Source: an uncultured Roseateles sp. (GTDB taxonomy: Bacteria > Pseudomonadota > Gammaproteobacteria > Burkholderiales > Burkholderiaceae). Taken from it: a DNA stretch of 13,892 nucleotides. This document shows, piece after piece, positions 8,001 to 13,892 of this stretch; position 1 is the stretch's first letter; every line of letters starts with the position of its first letter. The DNA lies in contig CAMLKW010000111.1 in NCBI GenBank assembly GCA_946480605.1, forward strand, positions 1-13,892. Reading direction: 5' to 3'. Under the pieces are notes generated by a model. The model saw nothing but the letters and a program-made list of their open reading frames with translations, ran no database searches and was not told where the DNA came from. A program made the position numbers and the translations under genes.

Positions 8001-8367
8001 TGACCTCGCCGGCCGCGCTGAAGCCCCACACGCGCATGCCGCCGCCTTCCCAGGTCAACCGCCTGGGCGGGCCGCCGGCGGTGGGCATGAGGTAGATCTC
8101 GGTGCCGCCGTCGTATTGCCCGGTGAAGGCCAGCCAGCGGCCGTCGGGCGACACGGCGGGCTGGCTTTCCTGGCCCGGGTGCGTGGTCAGCCGCTGGGCG
8201 TCGCCGCCCTGGGTGCTGGAGCGCCAGAGGTCGCCCTCGGCGACGAAATAGACCTGCCCGTTCTGCAGGGCGGGTTGGCGGTAGAAGCCGTTGGTGCCGG
8301 ACCAGGCGCTGGTGGCGCTGGCCGCGCACAGGGCCGCGGTGAGGGCGGCGAGTGGCAGGCGGGGCAT
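5044..8367 (-). CDS. Secreted tricorn-like S41 peptidase (beta-propeller, PDZ, S41 domains)
   Basis: 1107 residues. The N-terminus is a signal peptide (hydrophobic 5-20, cleavage likely near residue 21), so the product is periplasmic or secreted. Residues about 27-545 are WD40/TolB-like propeller repeats with recurring blades such as SPDGRWLAF and FSPDGQWLYF. A Lys/Asp/Glu-rich linker (about 547-585) joins a second propeller portion (to about 685). The tricorn core follows: AWRMHRDHFYDKDMHGVDW (715-733), the putative catalytic His H768, a PDZ domain (about 785-875) and the S41 domain with nucleophile S994 and D995 in TYSDGE, plus E1052 in IIEGVGV. Tricorn peptidases degrade peptides, often those made by larger proteases; the substrate here is unknown. 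ATG 8367 has AAGGAG 5 nt upstream. The only cysteines in the mature part, C352 and C368, may form a disulfide. Confidence 0.92.
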   Translation of the reverse strand: MPRLPLAALTAALCAASATSAWSGTNGFYRQPALQNGQVYFVAEGDLWRSSTQGGDAQRLTTHPGQESQPAVSPDGRWLAFTGQYDGGTEIYLMPTAGGPPRRLTWEGGGMRVWGFSAAGEVIYTSLDARPGAQLFALDVKNGQRRQLPVGQASDGALSADGKTLYFTRSGLRGDNARQYRGGAISRLWSLDLSGNAEAKPLLAEGNNDRRPMPYRAGGQDRVAFLSDRDGTVNLWSVDARGGDLRQHTQHKGWDIRHAGVDGSRVVYALGADLYTSDLTQTGAPQKLNVALGGDFDQTRERWVKKPQDYLTDTSFAPNGERVLLAARGHLATQGVQQLRRAELPQPADGRCRKGEFSADSKSVFATCDFSGETEIWRFAANGTGKPEQLTRGATTQRRDLSPSPDGRWLAHTDKEGHVWLTDLKTQATREIARGTYADAPTLQGWSADGRVLAWTVQLRHGDRSQLQLHQIAEGRTHTLTSDRFDVAGAAFSPDGQWLYFASARNFAVTGNPSPWGDRNTGPFFGLRTKLYALALQPGLRSPFAPKDELESPADKKDDEQRAEERRADKKDDRKPEDKKDEKKGKPAIVFEGLAERLHELPVPAGSHRALRADGKRLWFLDQDLDRKAQLKSIAIDNQGGPPETLASDVRGYELSADGKKLMLVRNQGQGAPEVLIVEAAPKLPADLAKMQVRWSDWQIATQPRAEWRQMFADAWRMHRDHFYDKDMHGVDWTAVRAKYEPLVDRVTDRFELAELMAQMVAELGALHSQVGPGDTRDAGEVPGLAGLGGRFSKVADGWRIDAIYTFDAELPSEAPPLAAPGLSLKAGDVITAVNGRPTAEAPHLLELLRGQAGRQVLLDVKQAGGKAVQRIVTPVAQLRENQLRYNDWRVGRARAVEQAGQGRIGYVHLRAMGANDIADFVREFYAAGDRDGLIIDVRYNNGGNIDSWILEKLLRRAWAFWQPRSPAGAAPYSNMQNAWRGHTVVLMNEDTYSDGETFAEGFKRLKLGPVIGRQSSGAGVWLSDGNRLIDNGIMRAAEFGQMGTDGRFIIEGVGVKPDVDVDNLPRATFLGQDAQLDAAIAALKKKISEEPVTTVKPGSYPRPVRP

Positions 8368-8622
8368 GGGGTCTCCTTGAGGAGGACGGATTGTGGTGTC
8401 GTTGCCGGCGTTGGCGATTGGTCACACCCGCTGCACCATGCCAAGGCGCCGCAGGTCCGCATCGGTGCCATCGCGCGGCATGCCGGTGCGGCTGCGGCTC
8501 GCACGCCACAGTGCCTCCCCCGAGGTCGTGGGGGGAGGGCGGGTTGCCGGCGTTGACCATTTCTGACGGGTTAGTGAAAGTCGCGCCGTCTGTCTTCAAC
8601 ACCTGCCCCGGAGATCCTGCGC
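8368..8622. other. Divergent control region between S41 peptidase and PEP-CTERM genes
   Basis: This 255-bp gap has no plausible gene. It contains an exact 13-nt direct repeat GTTGCCGGCGTTG (8401-8413 and 8543-8555, offset 142 nt) and a GC hairpin, CCTCCCCC (8514-8521) with GGGGGAGG (8531-8538) and a 9-nt loop. The RBS of the peptidase gene is at 8373-8378 (CTCCTT on the plus strand). Confidence 0.6.
8553..8581 (+). promoter_or_regulatory. Candidate promoter of the PEP-CTERM gene
   Basis: TTGACC (8553-8558) matches 5 of 6 positions of a sigma-70 -35 box; 17 nt on is GAAAGT (8576-8581), a poor -10 (3 of 6). The -35 overlaps the end of the second copy of the 13-nt direct repeat, so a protein bound there could control it. 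Made by eye and weak. Confidence 0.3.
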
Positions 8623-9423
8623 ATGTTCCTCAAGCCTCTGCTCGCATCCGTCGCCCTGCTGTCGGCCGTGTCCGCCGCCCAGGCCACCGTGTCGGTGACG
8701 AGCGCCTCGTCCACCTACAGCCAGGACTTCGATTCGCTGGCCAGCACCGGCACCACCAATGCGTGGAGCAACGATGTCACGCTGACGGGCTGGAGCCTGT
8801 TCGCCGTGCCCGCCATCAGCAGCTACAGCACCGGCACTGGCTCCAACGGCAACACCGCCGGCTTCTTCAGCTTCGGCTCGGCCGGCAGCTCGGAGCGTGC
8901 CCTGGGCGCGGTGCTCACCAACGCGTTCTCGGGCGCGGTCAACTCGGGCACGGTATCCACCGCGCTGGCGCTGACCAACAACACCGGTGGTGTGCTGAAC
9001 AGTTTCACGGTCCGCTACGACGGCGAGCAGTGGCGCAACAACGGCAGCGCCGACGCCCACACGCTGGTGCTGCAATACGCCTTCGGCGCCAACTTCGCGG
9101 ACATCGCCAGTTCGAGCTGGATATCCGCCGGCAACGCGTTCAACTTCACGTCGCCGCTGACGGGCGCGTCCGCTGCGGTGGATGGCAACGCCGCCGGCAA
9201 GATTGCTGACCTGGGCGGCACCGTGACCACGGACTGGTCCGCGGGCAGCACGCTGTGGCTGCGCTGGGCCGACGTGAACAACACCGGCAACGACCACGTG
9301 CTGGCCATCGACAACGTCCGCTTCAGCGTCACCGCGGCCCCGGTGCCTGAACCCAGCACCTACGCCCTGCTGCTGGCCGGCCTGGGCGCCGTGGGCTTCA
9401 TCGCGCGCCGCCGCCGCGGCTGA
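8623..9423 (+). CDS. PEP-CTERM sorting domain protein of unknown function
   Basis: 266 residues. An N-terminal signal peptide (about 1-22, AAQA before cleavage) is followed by a Ser/Thr/Gly/Asn-rich body rich in predicted beta-strands (opening TYSQDFDSLAS, closing HVLAIDNVRFSV). It has the full PEP-CTERM tripartite tail: VPEPSTYALLLAG (241-253), a hydrophobic helix to about 260, and the arginine cluster ARRRRG. In the family this tail is recognised by an exosortase (XrtA/EpsH type) and removed as the protein goes to the cell surface or matrix, usually in bacteria with exopolysaccharide loci. No exosortase is in the window. The body lacks cysteines and no catalytic motif is recognised, so a structural surface role is only a guess. 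The start is ATG 8623 with GGAG 9 nt upstream. It is monocistronic with its own terminator, divergent from the S41 peptidase. Confidence 0.9.
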   Translation: MFLKPLLASVALLSAVSAAQATVSVTSASSTYSQDFDSLASTGTTNAWSNDVTLTGWSLFAVPAISSYSTGTGSNGNTAGFFSFGSAGSSERALGAVLTNAFSGAVNSGTVSTALALTNNTGGVLNSFTVRYDGEQWRNNGSADAHTLVLQYAFGANFADIASSSWISAGNAFNFTSPLTGASAAVDGNAAGKIADLGGTVTTDWSAGSTLWLRWADVNNTGNDHVLAIDNVRFSVTAAPVPEPSTYALLLAGLGAVGFIARRRRG

Positions 9424-9445
9424 GGCTTCGACGCACTCGATCAGG

Positions 9446-9466
9446 CGGCCCCACGGGGCCGTTTTT
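9446..9466 (+). terminator. Intrinsic terminator of the PEP-CTERM gene
   Basis: CGGCCC (9446-9451) pairs with GGGCCG (9456-9461) around a 4-nt loop and is followed by five T residues (9462-9466). The last T is shared with the stop codon of the convergent nucleotidase gene. Confidence 0.9.
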
Positions 9467-10362
9467 CATGCCGCCGCGATGCCCATCGCGACCTGCCCGG
9501 CCGGCACATGCGCGGCGGCGCTCTCGACATGACCCACCTGGTCGTCGAAGAAGAAGTCCGGCTCGAACTCGCGCAGGAACTCGCCCTTGGCCAGTCCGCC
9601 CAGGAACATGGCCTCGTCCACCTCGATCTGCCAGTCCATCAGCGTGCGAATGGCGCGCTCATGGGCCGGCGCGCTGCGCGCGGTGACCAGCGCCGTGCGC
9701 ACCTTCATGCCACCGCCCGGCGACTGTTGCAGCCGCTGCAGCGCCGCCAGCACCGGCTTGAACGGGCCGGCCGGCAGCGGCAGGTGGGCGCGGGTGCTTT
9801 CGTGCTCGCGGAAGGCGGCCAGGCCGTCGCGCTGGAAGACCTGCTCGGCCTCGTCCGAGAACAGCACCGCGTCGCCGTCGAAGGCGATGCGCAGCTCCCG
9901 CGGATGCGCGGCCGACGCGCGGGCGGCGTCGGGCAGCACGCGCGCGGCGGCCACGCCGGCCGCCAGGGCCTGGCGCACGTCCGCCTCGTTGGCCGACAGG
10001 AACAGCTGCGCCGACAGCGGCTTCAGGTAGCGCCACGGCGACGCGCCGCGCGTGAACACGCCGCGCTCGATGGGCAGGCCGTAGTGCCGCGCGGAGCGGA
10101 ACACGCGCAGGCCGGAGATGGGGTCGTTGCGCGACAGAACCACCACTTCCACCTGTGGTGGCCCGCCGGCATTGAAGGCCAGCAGCTTCTGCACCAGCGA
10201 GAAGGCCACGCCCGGCGGCGCGGGCTCGTCCAGGCGGCGCTGCTGCAAGGCCATGTAGGCATGGTCGTCGCTGGCCTCGAAGACCTGGTTCTCGGCCTCG
10301 AAGTCGAAAAGGGCGCGCGACGAGATCGCGACGACGAGTTGTCCTGAGAGCGTGGCGGGCAT
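9466..10362 (-). CDS. 5'-nucleotidase, cytosolic cN-I type family
   Basis: 298 residues from ATG 10362. The N-terminal segment LVVAISSRALFDFEAENQVF (9-28) and the motif IAFDGDAVLFSDEAE (159-173), with D162 and D164 as the likely HAD-like nucleophile and acid/base, identify the bacterial 5'-nucleotidase family related to eukaryotic cytosolic 5'-nucleotidase I. Further support is the late lysine K259 in GGLAKGEFL and the acidic DDQVGH (273-278), corresponding to HAD motifs III and IV. The expected reaction is dephosphorylation of nucleoside 5'-monophosphates; base preference is not visible. The frame stays open upstream to a TTG at 10509, but those 49 residues lack family similarity and would run into the control region of the chemoreceptor gene, so ATG 10362 is preferred although its Shine-Dalgarno is weak. 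It is divergent from the chemoreceptor and convergent with the PEP-CTERM gene. Confidence 0.88.
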   Translation of the reverse strand: MPATLSGQLVVAISSRALFDFEAENQVFEASDDHAYMALQQRRLDEPAPPGVAFSLVQKLLAFNAGGPPQVEVVVLSRNDPISGLRVFRSARHYGLPIERGVFTRGASPWRYLKPLSAQLFLSANEADVRQALAAGVAAARVLPDAARASAAHPRELRIAFDGDAVLFSDEAEQVFQRDGLAAFREHESTRAHLPLPAGPFKPVLAALQRLQQSPGGGMKVRTALVTARSAPAHERAIRTLMDWQIEVDEAMFLGGLAKGEFLREFEPDFFFDDQVGHVESAAAHVPAGQVAMGIAAA

Positions 10363-10538
10363 GCCGGCATTCTGACGGCTGGCCCGCGCGCCCTGGCCCG
10401 CCGGGTGGGGGGCGACTTTCGTGAAGCACTTCGCGGCGCCTAGGGTTTTCCATGGGGAGGCACTGTCGTGAAGCTTCCCGGGGCCGGAACATGGGGGGCT
10501 TTGCAACAAGGCCCGTCCCGGCAGCGGCGGCGGGCTTC

Positions 10539-10544
10539 AGGGAG
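10539..10544 (+). promoter_or_regulatory. Ribosome binding site fixing the chemoreceptor start
   Basis: AGGGAG lies 7 nt before ATG 10552, supporting that start over an in-frame GTG at 10468. The 189-bp gap 10363-10551 otherwise shows a 9-nt repeat TCGTGAAGC (10419-10427 and 10466-10474) but no clear sigma-70, sigma-28 or sigma-54 promoter by eye. Confidence 0.75.
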
Positions 10545-10551
10545 TGCCGTC

Positions 10552-12111
10552 ATGTCCTCGACCTCGTTTGCCCGCCAGGGTTCCATCGGCCGCCGCCTGA
10601 CGCTGGTGCTGGCCGGCATCCTGGGCCTGTCGCTGTTCAGCAGCGCCGTCGCCGTCTGGCAGTTGCGCAGCGTGGGCGCCGAGATGGAGGACATGCTGGA
10701 GAGCAGCCTGAAGGTCGAGCGCGCCGCGTCCGACTGGATGCGCAACACCAGCTCCGGCGTGCAGCGCGCCGCTGCCATCGCCAAGAGCACCGACCCTTCG
10801 CTGATCGAGTACTTCGCGCCGGCCACGGCGGCGGCCATCAAGGAGACCAACGAGCTGCAGAAGCAGATCGAGGCGTCGCTGGACACGCCGGCCGAGCGTG
10901 AGCTTTTCGCCCGCATCGGCGAACTGCGCAAGGCCTACCTGGCGTCGCGCGAGGAGGTCAGCAAGGCCAAGAAGGACGGCGACGCGGACGGCGCCGCCAG
11001 GCTGTTCGCCGACAAGTTCGAGCCGGCGTCCAAGAGCTATCTGGACGCCGTGGCCGAGCTGACCAAGGGCCAGCGCGCGGCGCTGGACCTCTCGGCCGCC
11101 AAGGTCGAGGCGCTGCGCTCGCGCACGGTCTGGCTGCTGGTCGGCTGCACGGGCCTGGCGCTGGCCGTCGGGGCGGTGCTGAGCGTGCTGCTGGCGCGCA
11201 GCATCACGGTGCCGCTGCGCGAGGCCGAGCGCTCGGCCCGCGCCATCGCCGACATGGACCTGACCGGCGAGCCGCAGCGCCACTACCGCAGCGACGAGAC
11301 CGGCCAGCTGCTGCGCGCCATCGACGCGATGCGCGAGGCGCTGCGCCGCGCGCTGCTGGACGTGCGCAGCGTGGTGGACAACATCTCCACCGCCAGCACG
11401 CAGATCGCCACCGGCAACATGGACCTCAGCGCGCGTACCGAGCAGACCGCCTCCAACCTGGAGGAAACCGCCAGCGCGATGGAGGAGCTGACCAGCACCG
11501 TGCGCCACAGCGCCGACTCCGCGGCCCAGGCCAACCAGCTCACCAATTCGGCCGCCCAGGTGGCGCGGCGTGGTGGGGATGTGGTGGCCCAGGTGGTCGG
11601 CACCATGACCGAGATCCAGGCGTCCAGCCAGAAGATCGGCGACATCATCGGCACCATCGACGGCATTGCCTTCCAGACCAACATCCTGGCGCTGAATGCG
11701 GCCGTCGAGGCGGCTCGTGCCGGCGAGCAGGGGCGCGGTTTCGCGGTGGTGGCCGGCGAGGTGCGCACGCTGGCCCAGCGCAGCGCCGAGGCGGCGCGCG
11801 AGATCAAGGCACTGATCGGTGCCAGCGTGGACAAGGTCGAGACCGGCACCCGTCTCGTCAGCGACGCCGGCAGCACGATGAACGAAATCGTCGACAGCGT
11901 GCAGCGCGTGACCGACATCGTCGGCGAGATCAGCACGGCGTCCCGGGAGCAGAGTCAGGGCATAGGCCAGATCAACACGGCCGTGGCCGACCTCGACAAG
12001 ATGACGCAGCAGAACGCGGCGCTGGTGGAGGAGTCCACCGCCGCGGCCGAGAGCCTGAAGGACCAGGCCGCCCGGCTCAGCGACGTCGTCGCCACCTTCC
12101 GGCTGCGCTGA
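10552..12111 (+). CDS. Methyl-accepting chemotaxis protein (transmembrane chemoreceptor)
   Basis: 519 residues. TM1 is at about 15-37, a periplasmic four-helix-bundle sensor of the 4HB_MCP type at about 38-190, TM2 at about 192-214, HAMP at about 215-267, then the cytoplasmic coiled-coil signalling domain. Its hairpin tip is the highly conserved stretch at 373-411 ([20 protein letters not shown], then [19 protein letters not shown]), which binds CheW/CheA. Glu/Gln-rich methylation helices flank the tip ([20 protein letters not shown], 299-318; [17 protein letters not shown], 486-502). The protein ends ATFRLR without a C-terminal NWETF-type pentapeptide, so CheR/CheB tethering there is not expected. 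The ligand cannot be inferred. The start is ATG 10552; an in-frame GTG at 10468 would add 28 residues that do not look like receptor sequence. No che or flagellar genes are adjacent. Confidence 0.95.
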   Translation: MSSTSFARQGSIGRRLTLVLAGILGLSLFSSAVAVWQLRSVGAEMEDMLESSLKVERAASDWMRNTSSGVQRAAAIAKSTDPSLIEYFAPATAAAIKETNELQKQIEASLDTPAERELFARIGELRKAYLASREEVSKAKKDGDADGAARLFADKFEPASKSYLDAVAELTKGQRAALDLSAAKVEALRSRTVWLLVGCTGLALAVGAVLSVLLARSITVPLREAERSARAIADMDLTGEPQRHYRSDETGQLLRAIDAMREALRRALLDVRSVVDNISTASTQIATGNMDLSARTEQTASNLEETASAMEELTSTVRHSADSAAQANQLTNSAAQVARRGGDVVAQVVGTMTEIQASSQKIGDIIGTIDGIAFQTNILALNAAVEAARAGEQGRGFAVVAGEVRTLAQRSAEAAREIKALIGASVDKVETGTRLVSDAGSTMNEIVDSVQRVTDIVGEISTASREQSQGIGQINTAVADLDKMTQQNAALVEESTAAAESLKDQAARLSDVVATFRLR

Positions 12112-12140
12112 GTCCGCAACGTGTAGTGCCTTCCTCGGCA

Positions 12141-12209
12141 GCTGCCATGGATCTGGCTTTGCCAGTCCATCGGCAGCGCCCCCTTGAGGGGGCCGCAGCT
12201 CCGCTGCGG
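12141..12209. repeat. Run of three hairpins (REP-like palindromic element) between convergent genes
   Basis: Hairpin 1: GCTGCCATGGA-T-CTGGC (12141-12157) pairs with GCCAGTCCAT-C-GGCAGC (12161-12177) around TTT, giving 16 bp with one bulged base on each arm. Hairpin 2: GCCCCC (12178-12183) with GGGGGC (12188-12193) around TTGA. Hairpin 3: CCGCAG (12193-12198) with CTGCGG (12204-12209), 5-nt loop. The motif CCCCCTTGAGGGGG resembles intergenic repeats I know from Burkholderiales genomes. There is no T-run, so it is not a classical intrinsic terminator, but it may stop or stabilise transcripts from both convergent genes. Confidence 0.6.
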
Positions 12210-12220
12210 TAGGGGGTGGT

Positions 12221-13432
12221 CTATTTCACCCAGGTGTTCAGCTGGATGATCGGCAGCAGCACGGCCAGCACGATGAGCAGCACCACCGCGCCCATCGCGA
12301 CGATGAGCAGGGGCTCCAGCAGCGTGGCGGCGGCCATGGAGCGGCGTTGCACCTCGGTGCTCAGCTGGCGCGCCGCGCGGCCCAGCATCTCGGGCAGTTC
12401 GCCGGTCTGCTCGCCCAGGCGGGCGAACATCGCCAGGATGCCCGGGAAACGCTTCTTGCCGGCCAGCGCCGAGCCCAGCGGCGCGCCTTCGCGCACCTGT
12501 ACCAGTGCGTCCAGCGCGTCGGCCTGCATGGCGCGGTTGGACAAGGTCTCGGCCGCGGCCTGCAAGGCCTTCAGGATGGGCACGCCGGCGCCGGCCAGCA
12601 TGGCCAGCGTGCCGGCGAAGCGCGCCGCGTTGTAGCCGCGTGCGAGCCGCCCGATCAGCGGCACGCCCAGCATGCCGGCGTCGAAGCGCAGCCGGAACGC
12701 CTGGGCCTTCAGTGACTGGCGCAGCACGACCGCGCCCGCGACCAGGCCGCCCAGCATGGCCCAGCCCCAGCTGCGCACGAAGTCGCTGATGGCCAGCATT
12801 CCGACCGTCAGCGCGGGCAGCGCGCGCTTGGAGCTGGTGAACACCGTCGCGATCTGCGGCACCACGTAGGTCACCAGGAAGATGACGATGAACACCGAGA
12901 TCAGCGACACGATGGCCGGGTAGGCCATGGCGCCCACCAGCTTGGCCTTCAGGTCCTGGCGCTCCTCCAGGTCGTCGGCCAGCTTCTCCAGCACCTGGCC
13001 CAGCGCGCCGCTCTGCTCGCCAGCGGCCACCACGGCGCGGTAGACCTCGTCGAACTCGCGCGGCGCCGTCGCCAGCGCGCGGGCGAAGGCCGAGCCGGCG
13101 TTGACCTCGGCTTTCAGCTGGCTGATCAGCTCGCGCTGCTTCTCGTCCTCGCTTTCGTCGGCCAGCGCGGTCAGCGCCCGCTCGATGGGCAGGCCCGAGC
13201 CGACCAGGCCGGCCAGCTGTCGTGTCCAGACGGCCAGCGCGGTCGCACTGAAGACGCGGCGCGTGAAGCGGCTGCCTTCCTGCGCGCCGTGCTGCTGCAC
13301 CTGCTCGATGGACAGCGGCGTCAGGCCCAGCGCGCGCACGGCGGCGCGCGCGGCGCGCGGGTTGTCGGCCTCGATCAGGCCGCCGCTCTGGCGGCCGGAG
13401 TCGGCGAGGGCTTCGTATTTGTAGGCAGGCAC
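12221..13432 (-). CDS. gspF: Type II secretion system inner-membrane platform protein GspF
   Basis: 403 residues, the normal GspF length. The N-terminus AYKYEALADSGRQSGGLIEAD (3-23) is typical. Two T2SF domains follow at about 67-190 and 270-393, with the paired signatures VVAAGEQSGALGQVLEKLADDL (134-155) and FARLGEQTGELPEMLGRAARQL (336-357). Membrane segments are at about 173-192, 221-238 and 374-396, and the C-terminus LLPIIQLNTWVK is characteristic. GspF sits in the inner membrane, contacts GspE and GspL, and supports pseudopilus assembly for protein export across the outer membrane. The start is GTG 13432, 7 nt after the gspE stop, with only a weak Shine-Dalgarno, so coupling to gspE is likely. 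PilC of type IV pili is homologous, but the pairing with this GspE and the C-terminus favour GspF. Confidence 0.93.
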   Translation of the reverse strand: MPAYKYEALADSGRQSGGLIEADNPRAARAAVRALGLTPLSIEQVQQHGAQEGSRFTRRVFSATALAVWTRQLAGLVGSGLPIERALTALADESEDEKQRELISQLKAEVNAGSAFARALATAPREFDEVYRAVVAAGEQSGALGQVLEKLADDLEERQDLKAKLVGAMAYPAIVSLISVFIVIFLVTYVVPQIATVFTSSKRALPALTVGMLAISDFVRSWGWAMLGGLVAGAVVLRQSLKAQAFRLRFDAGMLGVPLIGRLARGYNAARFAGTLAMLAGAGVPILKALQAAAETLSNRAMQADALDALVQVREGAPLGSALAGKKRFPGILAMFARLGEQTGELPEMLGRAARQLSTEVQRRSMAAATLLEPLLIVAMGAVVLLIVLAVLLPIIQLNTWVK

Positions 13433-13439
13433 GGCGGGG

Positions 13440-13892
13440 CTACTCGCGCGTCACGCGCAAAACCTCTTCGAGCGACGTGATGCCCGACTCGATGAGCCGG
13501 TCGCCGTCCTCGCGCATGGACCTCAGGCCGTTCGCCTCGGCGGCGGCCTGCAGCTGGCTTTCGGGCGCGCGGTTGTGGATGAGGCTGCGCACCGCGTCGT
13601 CGGCCACCATCAGCTCATAGACGCCGGTGCGGCCCTTGTAGCCCGTGTGGCCGCAGTTCTCGCAGCCCACCGGGTGCCAGCGGCCGTGGTCGTCCTGGCG
13701 CTTGCAGACCGGGCACAGCCGGCGCACCAGGCGCTGCGCCAGCACGCCCAGCAGCGATGACGACAGCAGGAAGGGCTCCACGCCCATGTCGGTCAGTCGC
13801 GTGACGGCGCTGGGTGCGTCGTTGGTGTGCAGCGTCGCCAGCACCAGGTGGCCGGTCAGCGAGGCCTGGATGGCGATCTGCGCGGTCTCGAA
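13440..13892 (-). CDS. gspE: Type II secretion system ATPase GspE, C-terminal part (5' end outside window)
   Basis: The frame is open to the right edge; 150 residues up to TAG 13440-13442 are present. The first visible residues, [25 protein letters not shown], carry the AQIA..SLTGH and His-box (LATLHTND) motifs of secretion ATPases. A tetracysteine zinc module follows (LCPVC, then [10 protein letters not shown]), then RTGVYELM and the C-terminal all-helical part. The Walker A and B motifs lie outside the window. GspE is the cytoplasmic hexameric ATPase powering type II secretion together with GspF, encoded next. The zinc module favours GspE/PilB-type over retraction ATPases. An internal GTG (13842-13844) is a valine of the LVLATLH motif, not a start. 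Confidence 0.92.
   Translation of the reverse strand, partial: FETAQIAIQASLTGHLVLATLHTNDAPSAVTRLTDMGVEPFLLSSSLLGVLAQRLVRRLCPVCKRQDDHGRWHPVGCENCGHTGYKGRTGVYELMVADDAVRSLIHNRAPESQLQAAAEANGLRSMREDGDRLIESGITSLEEVLRVTRE

Noticed and set aside
6181..8556. A 791-codon open frame on the plus strand opposite the S41 peptidase gene
   Set aside because: Its product is low-complexity Ala/Gly/Val/Gln-rich with no domain, and it mirrors the codon pattern of a high-GC gene on the other strand. The S41 frame has clear domains and an RBS.
9508..10347. A 279-codon plus-strand frame opposite the 5'-nucleotidase gene
   Set aside because: High-GC shadow lacking motifs, while the minus-strand frame carries the family's DGD and DDQ motifs.
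10363..10509. Upstream TTG start for the 5'-nucleotidase gene
   Set aside because: The added 49 residues lack family similarity and overlap the chemoreceptor leader; ATG 10362 begins where homologues begin.
10490..10510. GG...TTTGCA stretch before the chemoreceptor, resembling a sigma-54 promoter
   Set aside because: The spacing between the GG and GC elements does not fit the -24/-12 requirement of 10 intervening bases, and the -24 consensus is poor.
10468..10551. Upstream GTG start for the chemoreceptor
   Set aside because: The extension is Arg/Gly/Ser-rich without receptor character, and AGGGAG is correctly placed before ATG 10552.

Overview
The window is GC-rich bacterial chromosome, most likely from a betaproteobacterium of the order Burkholderiales (Rubrivivax/Roseateles-like). 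This is inferred from the gene order rplM-rpsI-erpA facing anmK-M23 peptidase-tyrS, the sequence style of TyrS and AnmK, a PEP-CTERM protein, and the intergenic GC hairpins. No tRNA, rRNA, CRISPR array, insertion sequence or prophage is visible. Most of it is housekeeping sequence, and I see no clearly novel multi-gene system.

Layout. 1-656: the end of rplM, then rpsI, closed by a near-perfect intrinsic terminator. 711-1073: erpA (Fe-S carrier), which runs tail to tail into anmK with a 4-nt gap; the probable erpA terminator lies inside the anmK coding sequence. 1078-3553, minus strand: an M23 murein endopeptidase gene overlapping the start of anmK by 20 nt, forming a cell-wall remodelling/recycling operon. 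3554-3778: a divergent control region containing several inverted repeats. 3779-5005: tyrS with a strong terminator. 5044-8367, minus strand: a large secreted tricorn-like S41 protease with propeller, PDZ and S41 domains. 8368-8622: a second divergent control region with a 13-nt direct repeat and a GC hairpin. 8623-9423: a small secreted PEP-CTERM protein with its own terminator. 9466-10362, minus strand: a cytosolic 5'-nucleotidase (cN-I type). 10552-12111: a transmembrane chemoreceptor. 12141-12209: a run of three hairpins between convergent genes. 12221-13892, minus strand: gspF and the 3' part of gspE of a type II secretion system.

How the genes fit together. rplM/rpsI and tyrS serve translation, and ErpA matures Fe-S proteins. 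The M23 enzyme would cut peptidoglycan crosslinks and AnmK would recycle the anhydro-sugar released on turnover. The S41 protease and the PEP-CTERM protein are both exported and share a divergent promoter region. GspE/GspF drive export across the outer membrane. Any link between the last three is inference from proximity only. Three minus-strand genes (M23, anmK, gspF) start with GTG.
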